From Pseudomonas proteolytica (GTDB lineage: Bacteria > Pseudomonadota > Gammaproteobacteria > Pseudomonadales > Pseudomonadaceae), in NCBI RefSeq assembly GCF_007858275.1, contig NZ_VFEV01000014.1:78348-142347 (forward strand): a stretch of DNA of 64,000 nucleotides. Direction: 5' to 3'. Positions 8,853 through 17,994 of this stretch are shown here, piece after piece. The stretch's first letter is position 1. Each line of letters opens with the position of its first letter. The position numbers were made by a program, and so were the translations under genes. A model generated the notes under the pieces. The model saw only the letters and a program-made list of their open reading frames with translations, was not told the DNA's origin and searched no databases.

Positions 8853-9698
8853 ATGCATGAGCAACCGCTGCAACGCTTTTTCAAATCCCTGCGCGAGCAA
8901 CCGGTGTTTGCCTGGGAGCGCTTCCAGATGCGTGACGTGCTGGTGATCGATCACCCGCTCTGCCAGGCGGTGTTCAGCCGCCAGGGCGCGCAATTGCTGC
9001 ACTTCCAGCCTACGGGCCAGAAGCCATGGCTGTGGTGCGCGGCAAAGTGGCCGCAAGTCGGGGCGATTCGTGGCGGCGTGCCCGTGTGCTGGCCGTGGTA
9101 TGGCCGTCATCCCAGCGAAAACGCCTGGCCCTCCCATGGCTGGGCGCGCTTGATCGACTGGAAGCTGCTGGATAGCAGCACCGGCGAGGACGGCGTGCGC
9201 CTGCACTGGCAATTGCAGTTGTGCGATTGGCAGGTGGACCTGCATGCGCACTTGGGTGAAAGCCTGCAATTGCGCTTGAGCACCGAGCACCAGGACGAAC
9301 TGCCGTGCCAATTGAGCCACGCTTTGCACGCTTATTGGCGTATTGGTCACGTTGGTGAGATAGCGCTGTCTGGGCTAGAGGGTGCGCAAGGTTACGACCA
9401 GTTGAGCCGCCAGGCCTGTCAGCAGGAAGGTGAGCTGCGCGTCGATGGCGGCTGCCAGCGCGTGTTCCAGCATGAGGGCGAACTGCAGCTCAAGGACCAT
9501 GCGTGGCAGCGCGAGTTGTGCATTGATACGGGTGACAGTGCAGACACGGTGGTCTGGCATCCGGGCAGCCGGCCATTGCTGGGGGTGAGCTTTAATGAAG
9601 CGTCGGGCTTTGTGTGTGTCGAGTCGGCCATGGCCGGGGCCTGCCTGGCGCCGGGGGAGAGGGCGCATTTGAGTCTGCAGGCCCGGGCTGGGGTTTAG
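8853..9698 (+). CDS. D-hexose-6-phosphate mutarotase (YeaD-like)
   Basis: Protein of 281 residues in the aldose 1-epimerase superfamily (galactose mutarotase fold). The characteristic RGGVPVCWPWYG is at 73-84 and the catalytic His in SHGWAR is His95; a conserved Glu is expected near the C-terminal third (VSFNEASGF). It speeds alpha/beta interconversion of glucose-6-phosphate and so feeds Zwf, which uses one anomer. Location between oprB and the hexR-zwf pair supports that role. Confidence 0.85.
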   Translation: MHEQPLQRFFKSLREQPVFAWERFQMRDVLVIDHPLCQAVFSRQGAQLLHFQPTGQKPWLWCAAKWPQVGAIRGGVPVCWPWYGRHPSENAWPSHGWARLIDWKLLDSSTGEDGVRLHWQLQLCDWQVDLHAHLGESLQLRLSTEHQDELPCQLSHALHAYWRIGHVGEIALSGLEGAQGYDQLSRQACQQEGELRVDGGCQRVFQHEGELQLKDHAWQRELCIDTGDSADTVVWHPGSRPLLGVSFNEASGFVCVESAMAGACLAPGERAHLSLQARAGV

Positions 9699-9718
9699 CG
9701 GTGTTGCTGATGGCGTCT

Positions 9719-9791
9719 TTGCGGGCAACCGCGCTCCCACATTCGAATGTGTTCACCCATCAAAAATGTGGGAGCGGGCTTGCCCGCGATA
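9719..9791. repeat. REP pair between mutarotase and hexR
   Basis: GCGGGCAACCGCGCTCCCAC and GTGGGAGCGGGCTTGCCCGC face each other around TTCGAATGTG, between two convergent genes. Confidence 0.7.
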
Positions 9792-9817
9792 GGGCCCTGC
9801 TTGAGGAGGTTCCAGCT

Positions 9818-10687
9818 TTAGTTGAACTCATCCCCAACCGGATACCGGCTGTCGTTCAAACTCTCTTTGATCTTGCGCAAATGCGGCTGGAAATCCACCC
9901 CGCGACGCAAGGTCATGCCCGTCGCCAACACATCGAGCACGGTTAACTGAATGATCCGCGAGGTCATTGGCATATAGATGTCGGTGTCTTCCGGCAACGG
10001 GATGTTCAGGCTCACCGTACTGGCCTTGGCCAGTGGCGAGTTCTCGGCGGTTACGCCCAGCACCGAAGCACCGTTTTCCCGCGCAATACGCGCCACTTCC
10101 ACCAACTCACGGGTACGGCCGGTGTAGGAAATGATCACGAACAACTCCCCGGTGTGGGCCACCGAAGCGATCATACGTTGCATCAGCACATCGGCATGGG
10201 CCGTGACCGACAGGTTGAAACGGAAGAACTTGTGCAGGGCATCCATGGCCACCGGCGCCGAAGCCCCCAGGCCAAAGAAGTGGATCTGCCGCGCCTGGAT
10301 CAGCAGGTCCACGGCCTTGCTGATCAGGTTGGGGTCCAGGGCCTGGCAGGCGCTGTCCAATGAGGCAATGGCGCTGCCAAAAATCTTCTGCGTGTAGGCC
10401 TCGGGGTTATCATCGGCCTCCACCGCGCGGCTGACATAGGCCGCGCCACTGGCCAGGCTTTGCGCCAGCTGCAATTTCAGTTCAGGGTAACCACTGACGC
10501 CGAACGAGCGGCAGAAACGGTTGACCGTCGGTTCACTGACCGAGGCGGCTTGGGCGAGGGCAGCGATAGAGAAGCGGGTCGCCTGCTGTGGGTTGAGCAG
10601 GATGACCTCGGCGACTTTTTTCTCGGCCTTGTTCAATTCTTCGAGGCGGTTCCGGATCTGTTCCAGAAGATTTCGCACGCGGTCCAT
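9818..10687 (-). CDS. hexR: HexR, RpiR-family repressor of central sugar catabolism
   Basis: Protein of 289 residues. The N-terminal RpiR-type helix-turn-helix is at about 1-77 ([20 protein letters not shown]) and a SIS sugar-phosphate domain covers about 120-260 ([20 protein letters not shown]). In pseudomonads HexR represses zwf-pgl-eda, edd-glk and gap and is released by 2-keto-3-deoxy-6-phosphogluconate. Here it is divergent from zwf, and a palindrome that suits HexR lies in the shared gap. Confidence 0.93.
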   Translation of the reverse strand: MDRVRNLLEQIRNRLEELNKAEKKVAEVILLNPQQATRFSIAALAQAASVSEPTVNRFCRSFGVSGYPELKLQLAQSLASGAAYVSRAVEADDNPEAYTQKIFGSAIASLDSACQALDPNLISKAVDLLIQARQIHFFGLGASAPVAMDALHKFFRFNLSVTAHADVLMQRMIASVAHTGELFVIISYTGRTRELVEVARIARENGASVLGVTAENSPLAKASTVSLNIPLPEDTDIYMPMTSRIIQLTVLDVLATGMTLRRGVDFQPHLRKIKESLNDSRYPVGDEFN

Positions 10688-10813
10688 TCAGTCTTTCCTT
10701 CGGGCGACGATGCAAGTAGGGGCCAGTAAAAGGTCGACGAGCGGCCCTTGGCGGTGGCCTATCCTACTGAGGGTAGTTGAACACCACCACTCGCAATGCG
10801 TTTTTTGGGAAAA

Positions 10814-10832
10814 TGTTGTGGTTATTACTACA
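10814..10832 (+). promoter_or_regulatory. Candidate HexR operator before zwf
   Basis: TGTTGTGGTTATTACTACA is an imperfect palindrome (TGTNGT half-sites). It resembles the TTGT-N7/8-ACAA class described for HexR, 66 bases before the zwf ATG and about 127 bases before the hexR start. It may serve both promoters. Confidence 0.6.
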
Positions 10833-10884
10833 TTTTTCCTTGAGTGATGCCTTGAAAAAAGGTATTTGTAGCTTAACTTGATAA

Positions 10885-10892
10885 AAGAACAA
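10885..10892 (+). promoter_or_regulatory. A-rich Hfq/Crc-type motif before zwf
   Basis: AAGAACAA matches AANAANAA and ends 5 bases before the ATG. There is no strong purine-rich ribosome site, so the motif occupies the initiation region itself. Confidence 0.4.
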
Positions 10893-10897
10893 ACATC

Positions 10898-12364
10898 ATG
10901 CCTTCGATAACCGTGGAACCCTGCACCTTTGCCCTGTTTGGCGCCTTGGGTGATCTGGCGCTGCGCAAGTTATTTCCTGCCCTCTATCAACTCGATGGCG
11001 CCGGGCTCTTGCACGCCGACACTCGCATCCTGGCCCTGGCCCGTGAAGCCGGTTCCGAGCAGCAGCACCTGGACCACATCGAGCACGAACTGCGCAAGTA
11101 CGTCGGCCAAGAGCTGGATGAAGCGGTGGCCGCGCGCTTCCTGGCGCGTCTGGCCTACGTGCACGTCGACTTCATGAACGCCGATGACTACGTCGCCCTG
11201 GCCGCCAAGGCCGGCACCGAACAACGCCTGATCGCCTACTTCGCCACCCCGGCCGCGGTGTATGGCGCGATTTGCGAGAACCTGTCCAAGGTTGGCCTGG
11301 CGGAAAATACCCGCGTTGTCCTGGAAAAGCCCATCGGTTCGGACCTGGAATCCTCGCGCAAGGTCAACGACGCCGTGGCGCAGTTTTTCCCGGAAAACCG
11401 TACCTACCGCATCGACCACTACCTGGGCAAAGAGACGGTCCAGAACCTGATCGCCCTGCGTTTTGCCAATAGCCTGTTTGAAACCCAGTGGAACCAGCAC
11501 TACATCTCCCACGTGGAAATCACCGTGGCCGAGCAGGTGGGTATCGAAGGCCGCTGGGGCTACTTCGACAAGGCCGGGCAACTGCGGGACATGATCCAGA
11601 ACCACCTGCTGCAATTGCTCTGCCTGATTGCCATGGACCCGCCGGCCGACCTGTCGGCCGATAGCATCCGCGATGAGAAGGTCAAGGTGCTCAAGGCCCT
11701 GGCGCCGATCAGCCCCGAAGGCCTGACCACCCAGGTAGTGCGCGGCCAGTACATCGCCGGCTACAGCGCCGGCAAACCGGTACCGGGCTACCTGGAAGAA
11801 GAGAATTCCAACACCCAGAGCGACACCGAAACCTTCGTTGCCCTGCGTGCCGATATCCGCAACTGGCGTTGGGCCGGGGTGCCGTTCTACCTGCGCACCG
11901 GCAAGCGCATGCCGCAAAAACTGTCGCAGATCGTCATCCATTTCAAGGAGCCGTCCCACTATATCTTTGCCCCCGAGCAGCGCCTGCAGATCAGCAACAA
12001 GCTGATCATCCGCCTGCAACCGGACGAAGGTATTTCCTTGCGTGTGATGACCAAGGAGCAGGGCCTGGATAAAGGCATGCAACTGCGCAGCGGGCCACTG
12101 CAACTGAATTTTTCCGACACCTACCGTAGTACGCGGATCCCCGATGCCTACGAGCGGTTGTTGCTGGAAGTGATGCGCGGCAATCAGAACCTGTTTGTCC
12201 GTAAAGATGAAATCGAAGCCGCGTGGAAGTGGTGTGACCAGTTGATCGCCGGGTGGAAGAAATCCGGTGATGCACCCAAGCCGTACGCGGCGGGTTCCTG
12301 GGGGCCGATGAGCTCCATTGCACTGATCACGCGGGATGGGAGGTCGTGGTATGGCGATATCTGA
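10898..12364 (+). CDS. zwf: Glucose-6-phosphate 1-dehydrogenase
   Basis: Protein of 488 residues, normal for the family. The NAD(P)-binding [10 protein letters not shown] motif is at 15-24 and the active-site signature RIDHYLGKE is at 171-179 with catalytic His-Asp residues. It oxidises glucose-6-phosphate to 6-phosphogluconolactone with reduction of NAD(P), the entry step of the Entner-Doudoroff and pentose phosphate routes. First gene of zwf-pgl-eda; its end overlaps pgl by 14 bases. Confidence 0.96.
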   Translation: MPSITVEPCTFALFGALGDLALRKLFPALYQLDGAGLLHADTRILALAREAGSEQQHLDHIEHELRKYVGQELDEAVAARFLARLAYVHVDFMNADDYVALAAKAGTEQRLIAYFATPAAVYGAICENLSKVGLAENTRVVLEKPIGSDLESSRKVNDAVAQFFPENRTYRIDHYLGKETVQNLIALRFANSLFETQWNQHYISHVEITVAEQVGIEGRWGYFDKAGQLRDMIQNHLLQLLCLIAMDPPADLSADSIRDEKVKVLKALAPISPEGLTTQVVRGQYIAGYSAGKPVPGYLEEENSNTQSDTETFVALRADIRNWRWAGVPFYLRTGKRMPQKLSQIVIHFKEPSHYIFAPEQRLQISNKLIIRLQPDEGISLRVMTKEQGLDKGMQLRSGPLQLNFSDTYRSTRIPDAYERLLLEVMRGNQNLFVRKDEIEAAWKWCDQLIAGWKKSGDAPKPYAAGSWGPMSSIALITRDGRSWYGDI

Positions 12365-13064
12365 TTTGAAACTGCCGCAAGGCGTAACACCCCACGAGTA
12401 CCGCACGCCGGTACTGCTGGCCGAAGGCTTGGCCAATGATGTGGCCGAACAACTGCGCGCGGCCATCAGTGCCCGGGGCGAGGCGACGCTGGTGGTGTCC
12501 GGTGGCCGCAGCCCGGTGGCGTTTTTTCAGAACCTGGCCAAGCAGGGCCTGGACTGGTCCAAGGTGACGATCACCCTGGCCGACGAGCGCTGGGTGCCGG
12601 TCGAACATGCCGACAGCAACGCCGGCCTGTTGAAAAAACACCTGCTGCAAGGCCCGGCGGCCAAGGCCCGGTTCTTGAGCCTCTACAGTGCTGCGGCGAA
12701 CCTGGACGGTGCTGCCGAACAGGCCGATCGCCTGCTGGCTGAACTGCCGGCAATTGATGTGCTGGTGCTGGGCATGGGCGATGACGGGCATACCGCCTCC
12801 CTGTTCCCCAACAGCCCGAACCTGGCCGAAGCCTTGAAGCCGGATGGTACTCGTCGTTGCTGGCCGATGCTGGCGCCGAGCGTGCCCCATCAGCGCCTGA
12901 CCATGAGCCGTGCGTTGCTGGCCAGTGCCCGTTACACCGTGTTGTCGATTGCCGGCGATTCGAAACTCCACACCCTGAGCGAAGCGCTGGCTGGCGACGA
13001 TGTTGCCGGCATGCCGATTCGCGCGTTTTTGCAACCTACTCTAGAGATTTACTGGTGCCCATGA
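12351..13064 (+). CDS. pgl: 6-phosphogluconolactonase
   Basis: Protein of 237 residues in the glucosamine-6-phosphate isomerase/6-phosphogluconolactonase family. [11 protein letters not shown] (about 45-55) and [15 protein letters not shown] (about 137-151) are the family motifs. It hydrolyses the lactone made by Zwf to 6-phosphogluconate. I chose the ATG at 12351, inside the zwf end, over an in-frame ATG five codons upstream because GGGAGG at 12336-12344 gives it a ribosome site. Stop overlaps the alternative eda start (ATGA). Confidence 0.94.
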   Translation: MAISDLKLPQGVTPHEYRTPVLLAEGLANDVAEQLRAAISARGEATLVVSGGRSPVAFFQNLAKQGLDWSKVTITLADERWVPVEHADSNAGLLKKHLLQGPAAKARFLSLYSAAANLDGAAEQADRLLAELPAIDVLVLGMGDDGHTASLFPNSPNLAEALKPDGTRRCWPMLAPSVPHQRLTMSRALLASARYTVLSIAGDSKLHTLSEALAGDDVAGMPIRAFLQPTLEIYWCP

Positions 13065-13081
13065 GCCAAGGATCAGCCGCT

Positions 13082-13747
13082 ATGAAAAGCCCTCACCCGA
13101 CCGTGTCCATGGCGGATAAAGTTGCCCTGATCGACAGCCTCTGCGCCAAGGCGCGGATCCTGCCGGTGATCACCATTGCCCGCGAGCAGGACATTCTGCC
13201 CCTGGCTGATGCCCTGGCGGCGGGTGGCTTGACCGCGCTGGAAGTGACCCTGCGTTCGCAGTTCGGCCTCAAGGCTATCCAGGTCCTGCGTGAGCAGCGT
13301 CCGGAGCTGGTCACCGGTGCGGGCACGGTGCTCGATCGCACCATGCTGGCGGCAGCCGAGGCGGCGGGCTCGCAGTTCATCGTCACCCCCGGCATTACCC
13401 GCGACCTGCTCGAAGCCAGTGTCGACAGCCCGATCCCGCTGCTGCCTGGCATCAGCAATGCCTCCGGCATCATGGAAGGCTATGGCCTGGGCTATCGCCG
13501 CTTCAAGCTGTTCCCCGCGGAAGTCAGCGGCGGCGTGGCAGCAATCAAGGCCTTGGGTGGGCCGTTTGGCGAAGTGAAATTCTGCCCGACTGGCGGCGTT
13601 GGCCCGGCCAACATCAAAAACTACATGGCGTTGAAAAACGTGATGTGCGTGGGCGGTAGCTGGATGCTTGATCCACAGTGGATCAAGGACGGCGACTGGG
13701 GGCGTATCCAGGAAGTCACCGCCGAAGCGCTGGCGCTGCTCGATTGA
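13082..13747 (+). CDS. eda: 2-keto-3-deoxy-6-phosphogluconate aldolase
   Basis: Protein of 221 residues in the KDPG/KHG aldolase family. The catalytic Glu lies in LEVTLRS (Glu54) and the Schiff-base Lys in RFKLFPAE (Lys142); the phosphate-binding loop FCPTGGVG is near 166-173. It splits KDPG to pyruvate and glyceraldehyde-3-phosphate. AAGGA at 13068-13072 points to ATG 13082; an ATG at 13061 overlapping the pgl stop is the alternative (228 residues). Confidence 0.94.
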   Translation: MKSPHPTVSMADKVALIDSLCAKARILPVITIAREQDILPLADALAAGGLTALEVTLRSQFGLKAIQVLREQRPELVTGAGTVLDRTMLAAAEAAGSQFIVTPGITRDLLEASVDSPIPLLPGISNASGIMEGYGLGYRRFKLFPAEVSGGVAAIKALGGPFGEVKFCPTGGVGPANIKNYMALKNVMCVGGSWMLDPQWIKDGDWGRIQEVTAEALALLD

Positions 13748-13790
13748 TCTGATTTACCGAATCGTTGTTGCTGTGCTTCACGGCATGTTT

Positions 13791-13823
13791 GCGGTGCACT
13801 TGGTCGGTGCGCCGCTTTTTTTT
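13791..13823 (+). terminator. Terminator of zwf-pgl-eda
   Basis: GCGGTGCAC and GTGCGCCGC pair with one wobble around TTGGTCG, followed by a run of eight T residues. Confidence 0.75.
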
Positions 13824-13857
13824 GCCTACAGAAAACCTTGAAATCACGACAATCGAA

Positions 13858-13945
13858 CTGTGTGCGGGCTTGCTCGCGAATGCGGTGTGTCATTCAACAC
13901 ATTCAGTGACTGTTACCGCGCATTCGCGAGCAAGCCCGCACACAG
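13858..13945. repeat. REPIN after eda
   Basis: CTGTGTGCGGGCTTGCTCGC and GCGAGCAAGCCCGCACACAG are perfect inverted ends around a variable centre, between convergent genes. Confidence 0.85.
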
Positions 13946-13947
13946 TT

Positions 13948-15120
13948 TTAATCGGCATTCAGCTTGTTAATCGCGTTGACCAGCACGCCGATGTCCGCTG
14001 CCGAGGTCACCAACCCCGGCGTCACCCGGATACAACTGCCAAATGCCGCCCCGCTGCGCAGGGTGGTAAACAGGTTGTACTCATCGAGCAATCGATCCGC
14101 CATCACCTGCTGGTCGCGCCCGATGAACTTGAACGCGGTAATCGCGCAATACAACCGTGGATCATCCGAGGTCAGCACCTCGATCCCCGGCAATGGCCGC
14201 ACCTGGCTCACCCACAGGTCACGCAGGTACTTCACCCGCGCACCCTTGGAATGCGCGCCGCCCAAGGCTCGATGTTCTTCAAGCACGAGCGGTAAGGTCA
14301 TCAGCGCCGGAAAATTCGGTGTGCTGTAGGGCGTACGGGCACGCACATCGGTGATCGGGTAATGGAACTCGGCCATGTCCGGATCAATCTGGGCCAGGCG
14401 CTCAGGGGCTATGTACAAAAAACCCAGGGTCAGCGGCGCACCGATCCACTTGTGCAGGTTAAAACCTGCGAACGAGATGCCCAGTTGGGCCAGGTTGAAG
14501 TCGATCTGGCCCAACGCATGGGCGCCATCGAGGATGATTTCGACGCCAGATTCCCGTGCAGCCCGGGCGATGGCCTCTACCGGCATAACCAGGCCCGTGC
14601 GGTGGGTGACATAGGTCAGCGCCATCAGCTTCAGGCGCGGGTAGCGGCTGAAGGTATCGCGATAGGTCTGCACCAGGCTGTCGAAACTGGCCGGGTGGGC
14701 GTGGGATACTTCTATCACCTCCACACCCCGGTAGCCGGCGAGCCAACGCATGGCGCCCTTGACCGTGTCGTATTCCAGGTCACTGATCAGCACCTGGTCG
14801 CCCGGTTGCAGGCGGTTGTAGTTGCGGATCAACGATTGCAGGGCTTCGGTGGCATTGCGGGTGAAGGCGATGGCTTCTGGATCGACATTGATTAATTCGG
14901 CCAGTTGCCGGCGAATCTCGACGTTGTCCCCTTGCTCGAAACGTTGGCGCACATGCACCGAGTTGCTGCGATTGATAAAGGCCACATGCTCCTGATATTG
15001 CGCCAGCACCGCCCGGCTCATACGGCCGAAGTAACCGTTTTCCAGGTTGATGGGGCCGGGTTCTTGCTCATAGCGCTGGGCAATGGCCTGCCAGTAGGCC
15101 TCGTCGCGGGTGTAGGGCAT
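13948..15120 (-). CDS. PLP-dependent aminotransferase class V (cysteine desulfurase / isopenicillin-N-epimerase-like)
   Basis: Protein of 390 residues with the fold-type I aminotransferase class V domain across its length. The pattern AFTRNATEALQSLI (about 83-96), the cofactor Asp in LDGAHALGQ and the PLP lysine in FNLHKWIGAPL are visible. Such enzymes act on sulfur amino acids or as epimerases; the substrate cannot be told. The proximal active-site Cys loop of true IscS/NifS is not evident, so a housekeeping desulfurase is unlikely. Confidence 0.8.
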   Translation of the reverse strand: MPYTRDEAYWQAIAQRYEQEPGPINLENGYFGRMSRAVLAQYQEHVAFINRSNSVHVRQRFEQGDNVEIRRQLAELINVDPEAIAFTRNATEALQSLIRNYNRLQPGDQVLISDLEYDTVKGAMRWLAGYRGVEVIEVSHAHPASFDSLVQTYRDTFSRYPRLKLMALTYVTHRTGLVMPVEAIARAARESGVEIILDGAHALGQIDFNLAQLGISFAGFNLHKWIGAPLTLGFLYIAPERLAQIDPDMAEFHYPITDVRARTPYSTPNFPALMTLPLVLEEHRALGGAHSKGARVKYLRDLWVSQVRPLPGIEVLTSDDPRLYCAITAFKFIGRDQQVMADRLLDEYNLFTTLRSGAAFGSCIRVTPGLVTSAADIGVLVNAINKLNAD

Positions 15121-15132
15121 GGTCAGGCTCGA

Positions 15133-15369
15133 TTAGTGGCGAGGGGCAGGTTTACCGTGTTTGGCGCGCAGCGGTTCGAGCAGTTCGGACAGGCCGTTGT
15201 GATCGATTTCCTGCATCAACGCCAGCAGGCCGCCTAACTCGCCGTGGGGGAAACCCTCGCGGGCAAACCAGTTCAGGTAAGGACCGGGCAGGTCGGCAAT
15301 GATCCGGCCCTTGTACTTGCCGAACGGCATTTGGCGGGTGATCAGCAGTTCGAGTTTTTCGGGGTTCAT
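15133..15369 (-). CDS. DUF3820 protein (putative quorum-sensing-regulated factor family)
   Basis: Small protein of 78 residues with MPFGKYKGR and LPGPYLNWFAREGFPHGELG, typical of DUF3820 (Pfam QSregVF_b), a one-domain family common in Gammaproteobacteria. Role is unknown despite the family name. The ATG at 15369 gives the family-typical MNPEKLELL start; an in-frame ATG at 15384 would add five residues. It lies 12 bases upstream of the PLP enzyme on the same strand and may share its transcript. Confidence 0.8.
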   Translation of the reverse strand: MNPEKLELLITRQMPFGKYKGRIIADLPGPYLNWFAREGFPHGELGGLLALMQEIDHNGLSELLEPLRAKHGKPAPRH

Positions 15370-15518
15370 AGGTGCTTCAGGCAATCAGGAGGGTGCCCTG
15401 GAAAATACAGGCATTCTGCATGAAGGCCAAATGACAGATCATGCAAATAAAGCGGATACAGATTTTGAGTTTATTTATAACTCATTGAAAATTAAGGCTT
15501 AATTTTTAATTCAAGACC

Positions 15519-15534
15519 TGGCACGGGCGCTGCA
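15519..15534 (+). promoter_or_regulatory. Candidate sigma-54 promoter
   Basis: TGGCAC-GGGCG-CTGCA matches the -24/-12 consensus TGGCAC-N5-YTGCA with exact spacing. It ends 41 bases before the ATG of the downstream four-helix protein and follows an AT-rich stretch (15470-15512) that could hold an activator site. Confidence 0.6.
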
Positions 15535-15575
15535 ACTACCCCAGTACGTTTCTAAACCTGTGAAGGAATTGAAAA

Positions 15576-16043
15576 ATGACTGACATCAACAAAGAATCGA
15601 TCTCCGTACTCAACGACCTGATCGAAACCAGTAAAGACGGCCAGGAAGGCTTCAAGACCTGCGCAGAAGACATCAAGCACCCAGAGCTCAAGGCGTTGTT
15701 CACCAAGCGTTCAGCTGACTGCGCCTCGGCGGCTGCCGAACTGCAGACAGCGGTGCGTGCCTTGGGTGGTGACCCGGAAGATTCCGGCAGCGTTGCCGGC
15801 GCCCTGCATCGTGGCTGGGTTGACGTGAAGTCGCTGGTGACTGGCAAGGATGAAGAAGCAGTCCTCAACGAAGCCGAGCGTGGTGAAGACCATGCGTTGA
15901 AGGCTTACAAAGAAGCCATCGAGAAAATCAACAAGCACAACCTGGTCGGTATTCGTGACTTGGTTGAGCGTCAGTACCACGGCGCACAGCGCAACCATGA
16001 CCAGGTCAAAGCCCTGCGTAACCAGGCCCGCGCCCAGTCCTGA
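15576..16043 (+). CDS. PA2169-family four-helix-bundle protein (DUF2383)
   Basis: Protein of 155 residues, all helical by composition, with DLIETSKDGQEGFKTCAEDI (about 13-32), the conserved DUF2383 N-terminal stretch in a ferritin-like bundle. Relatives are small stress- or stationary-phase-induced proteins of unknown biochemical role. The ribosome site GAAGGA lies 9-10 bases before the ATG. The candidate sigma-54 promoter upstream would link it to nitrogen or stress signals. It stands alone, followed by two tandem REPINs. Confidence 0.85.
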   Translation: MTDINKESISVLNDLIETSKDGQEGFKTCAEDIKHPELKALFTKRSADCASAAAELQTAVRALGGDPEDSGSVAGALHRGWVDVKSLVTGKDEEAVLNEAERGEDHALKAYKEAIEKINKHNLVGIRDLVERQYHGAQRNHDQVKALRNQARAQS

Positions 16044-16045
16044 AA

Positions 16046-16271
16046 CTGTGGGAGCTGGCTTGCCTGCGATGGCGGTGGATCAGTCAATTTAGATGTCGAC
16101 TGCTACACCGCTATCGCGGGCAAGCCCGCTCCCACAAGGGGGTTGTGCCGGGCAGGATGTTTGAGTACGCCCCAAAACAACTGTGGGAGCTGGTTTGCCA
16201 GCGATGGCGGTGGAACAGTCAATTTAGATTTCGACTGATACACCGCCATCGCGGGCAAGCCCGCTCCCACA
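16046..16271. repeat. Two tandem REPINs
   Basis: Units at 16046-16136 and 16181-16271 both begin CTGTGGGAGCTGG and end GCGGGCAAGCCCGCTCCCAC. They share a nearly identical variable centre (CAGTCAATTTAGAT then TCGACTG), which suggests tandem duplication. Together they fill the gap between two convergent genes. Confidence 0.85.
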
Positions 16272-16300
16272 TTATTTTGCTTTCACAGGACCAGGGATTT

Positions 16301-16771
16301 TCAGCCGATGCTGATCGCTGGCAATTGGGTCAAGGTCACGACCTGTTGCTTGCGCGGTGCGAGGATCTCCGCTTCGCCATCCACCACTAACTCATCACGC
16401 TGGTTGAACACCTGGGTGGCAATCCGCACGCGGAACTTGGGTAGCTTCTCGAGAATTTCCAGACGTACGGTCAGGGTGTCGCCGATTTTCACCGGTTTCT
16501 GAAAGCTCATCTGCTGGCCGATATAGATGGTGCCCGGCCCAGGCAACTCACAGGCGACTGCCGCGCTGATCAACGCGCCGCTGAACATGCCGTGGGCGAT
16601 ACGCTCCTTGAACATGGTCGCCTTGGCAAACTCTGCATCCAGGTGCACCGGGTTATGGTCGCCGGACATCGCCGCGAACAGCTGGATATCGCGCTCTTCC
16701 ACGGTTTTGCTATAGGTGGCTTTCTGGCCGACTTCGAGGGCTTCGTAAGGCGTGTTGGTAACCTGGGTCAT
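16301..16771 (-). CDS. phaJ: MaoC-family (R)-specific enoyl-CoA hydratase
   Basis: Protein of 156 residues with a single hot-dog fold. The hydratase-2 motif FAAMSGDHNPVHLD at 32-45 contains the catalytic Asp38 and His43. Such enzymes hydrate trans-2-enoyl-CoA to (R)-3-hydroxyacyl-CoA and link beta-oxidation to polyhydroxyalkanoate monomers. The neighbourhood (alpha/beta hydrolase, then divergent fadD2-fadD1) is that of the PhaJ4-type gene of pseudomonads; subtype is inferred from context. Confidence 0.82.
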   Translation of the reverse strand: MTQVTNTPYEALEVGQKATYSKTVEERDIQLFAAMSGDHNPVHLDAEFAKATMFKERIAHGMFSGALISAAVACELPGPGTIYIGQQMSFQKPVKIGDTLTVRLEILEKLPKFRVRIATQVFNQRDELVVDGEAEILAPRKQQVVTLTQLPAISIG

Positions 16772-16807
16772 CTAATCGTGCATCCTGTGGCTAATCGATA
16801 GTCTTAA

Positions 16808-16826
16808 TTCGTTGATTTTAAACGAA
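16808..16826. promoter_or_regulatory. Inverted repeat upstream of the MaoC hydratase gene
   Basis: TTCGTT and AACGAA are perfect inverted arms around GATTTTA, 37-55 bases upstream of the hydratase start. A regulator is possible but not identified; it lies between the hydratase start and the stop of the hydrolase. Confidence 0.3.
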
Positions 16827-16839
16827 AATATTTTTCTGT

Positions 16840-17784
16840 TCATTCGCAGCGTGCCGGCCGGCGATGGTTCACGGCCTGGGCCATCCACGCCAGCACATCG
16901 GCGGTGACCGCATCGCGGTTGGTTTCATTGAACAGTTCGTGCCGGGCCTGCGGGTAAATATTCAATTGCAGGTTCTGGCAGCCCGCATCGCGCAGCGCGT
17001 TGGCCAGGCTGGTGAGACGCTTGCCTTCACTGACCGGATCACATTCGCCACCCATCACCAGGATCGGCAGGCCCGGATCAATCTGTTTGAGATTGGACGC
17101 TTTGCTGATTTGCTGCAAGCCACCGAGCAAGTCGATCCACAGCTGGTTGGTGCAGCGAAAGCCGCACAAGGGGTCGTTGATGTACTTGTCCACTTCGTCC
17201 GGATCGCGGCTCAACCAGTCGAATGCCGTGCGGTTGGGTTTGAAGGCCTTGTTGAACGAGCCGAACGACAGGAACTCGATCAGCGCGCTGCGCCCCCGCA
17301 GGCCCTGGCGCAGGCGTTCGGCGCGGGCGATCAGTTGGGCGGCGCGGTACAGGGCCACCGGCTGGAAATTCGAGCCACTGAGAATCGCCCCGTGCAGGCT
17401 GGCGCTGTGGTGCAGCAGATAGGCCTGGGCGATATAGCTGCCCATGCTGTGGCCCAACAGGATGATCGGCACACCGGGGGCCTGTTGGCCGATATGCTGG
17501 TTGAGGGCGGCCAGGTCACCCACCACCTTGTTCCAGCCATCCCGCTCGGCGTACAGGCCCAGGGTACCTTCATCGGCGGTGCGGCCGTGCCCGCGCAGGT
17601 CCGGGGCATACACACCGTAGCCGGCGCCACACAAGGCCTGGGCCAGGCGCGCATAGCGGCCGCTATGCTCGGCCATGCCATGGGCCAGCATCACCAGCGC
17701 CGCGGGCGTTTCGTCCGGGAGCCACTGGTTGACGTGCAGGCGGCTGCGGTCATTCGCGGTCAGCCAGAAAGTGGTGTGGTTCAT
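16840..17784 (-). CDS. Alpha/beta hydrolase, monoacylglycerol-lipase-like
   Basis: Protein of 314 residues. The oxyanion region LAHGMAEHSGRY (about 34-45) and nucleophile elbow LGHSMGS (about 110-116) mark a serine hydrolase related to lysophospholipase/monoglyceride lipase (Hydrolase_4). The likely acid and His lie in GGECDPVSEG and ARHELFNE. It may free fatty acids for the FadD ligases beside it. ATG 17784 is preceded by AAGGAAG; a longer reading to 17865 lacks such a site. Confidence 0.85.
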   Translation of the reverse strand: MNHTTFWLTANDRSRLHVNQWLPDETPAALVMLAHGMAEHSGRYARLAQALCGAGYGVYAPDLRGHGRTADEGTLGLYAERDGWNKVVGDLAALNQHIGQQAPGVPIILLGHSMGSYIAQAYLLHHSASLHGAILSGSNFQPVALYRAAQLIARAERLRQGLRGRSALIEFLSFGSFNKAFKPNRTAFDWLSRDPDEVDKYINDPLCGFRCTNQLWIDLLGGLQQISKASNLKQIDPGLPILVMGGECDPVSEGKRLTSLANALRDAGCQNLQLNIYPQARHELFNETNRDAVTADVLAWMAQAVNHRRPARCE

Positions 17785-17994
17785 GGCGCTTCCTTTGCTC
17801 AGGGTCGTTGCAGTGTATAGCTCATCTGTGGGCGGGCGTCTGATCACCCTTGGCCTCAGGGGCAAGATTCATACAATCAATGACACGTTTTTGTGTATTT
17901 GCCTGTTTAGCCATAACTGCTAACGTCCCCGAAGCTCCGCTTCCCGTAAACAGCCGGAAGCGGTCGGGCACACTCGGGTAAGAGGACAAGAATA

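Noticed and set aside
10970..12466. Minus-strand frame of 498 codons opposite zwf
   Set aside because: Shadow of zwf with its conserved RIDHYLGKE; composition (Gln/Arg/His-rich) is artefactual.
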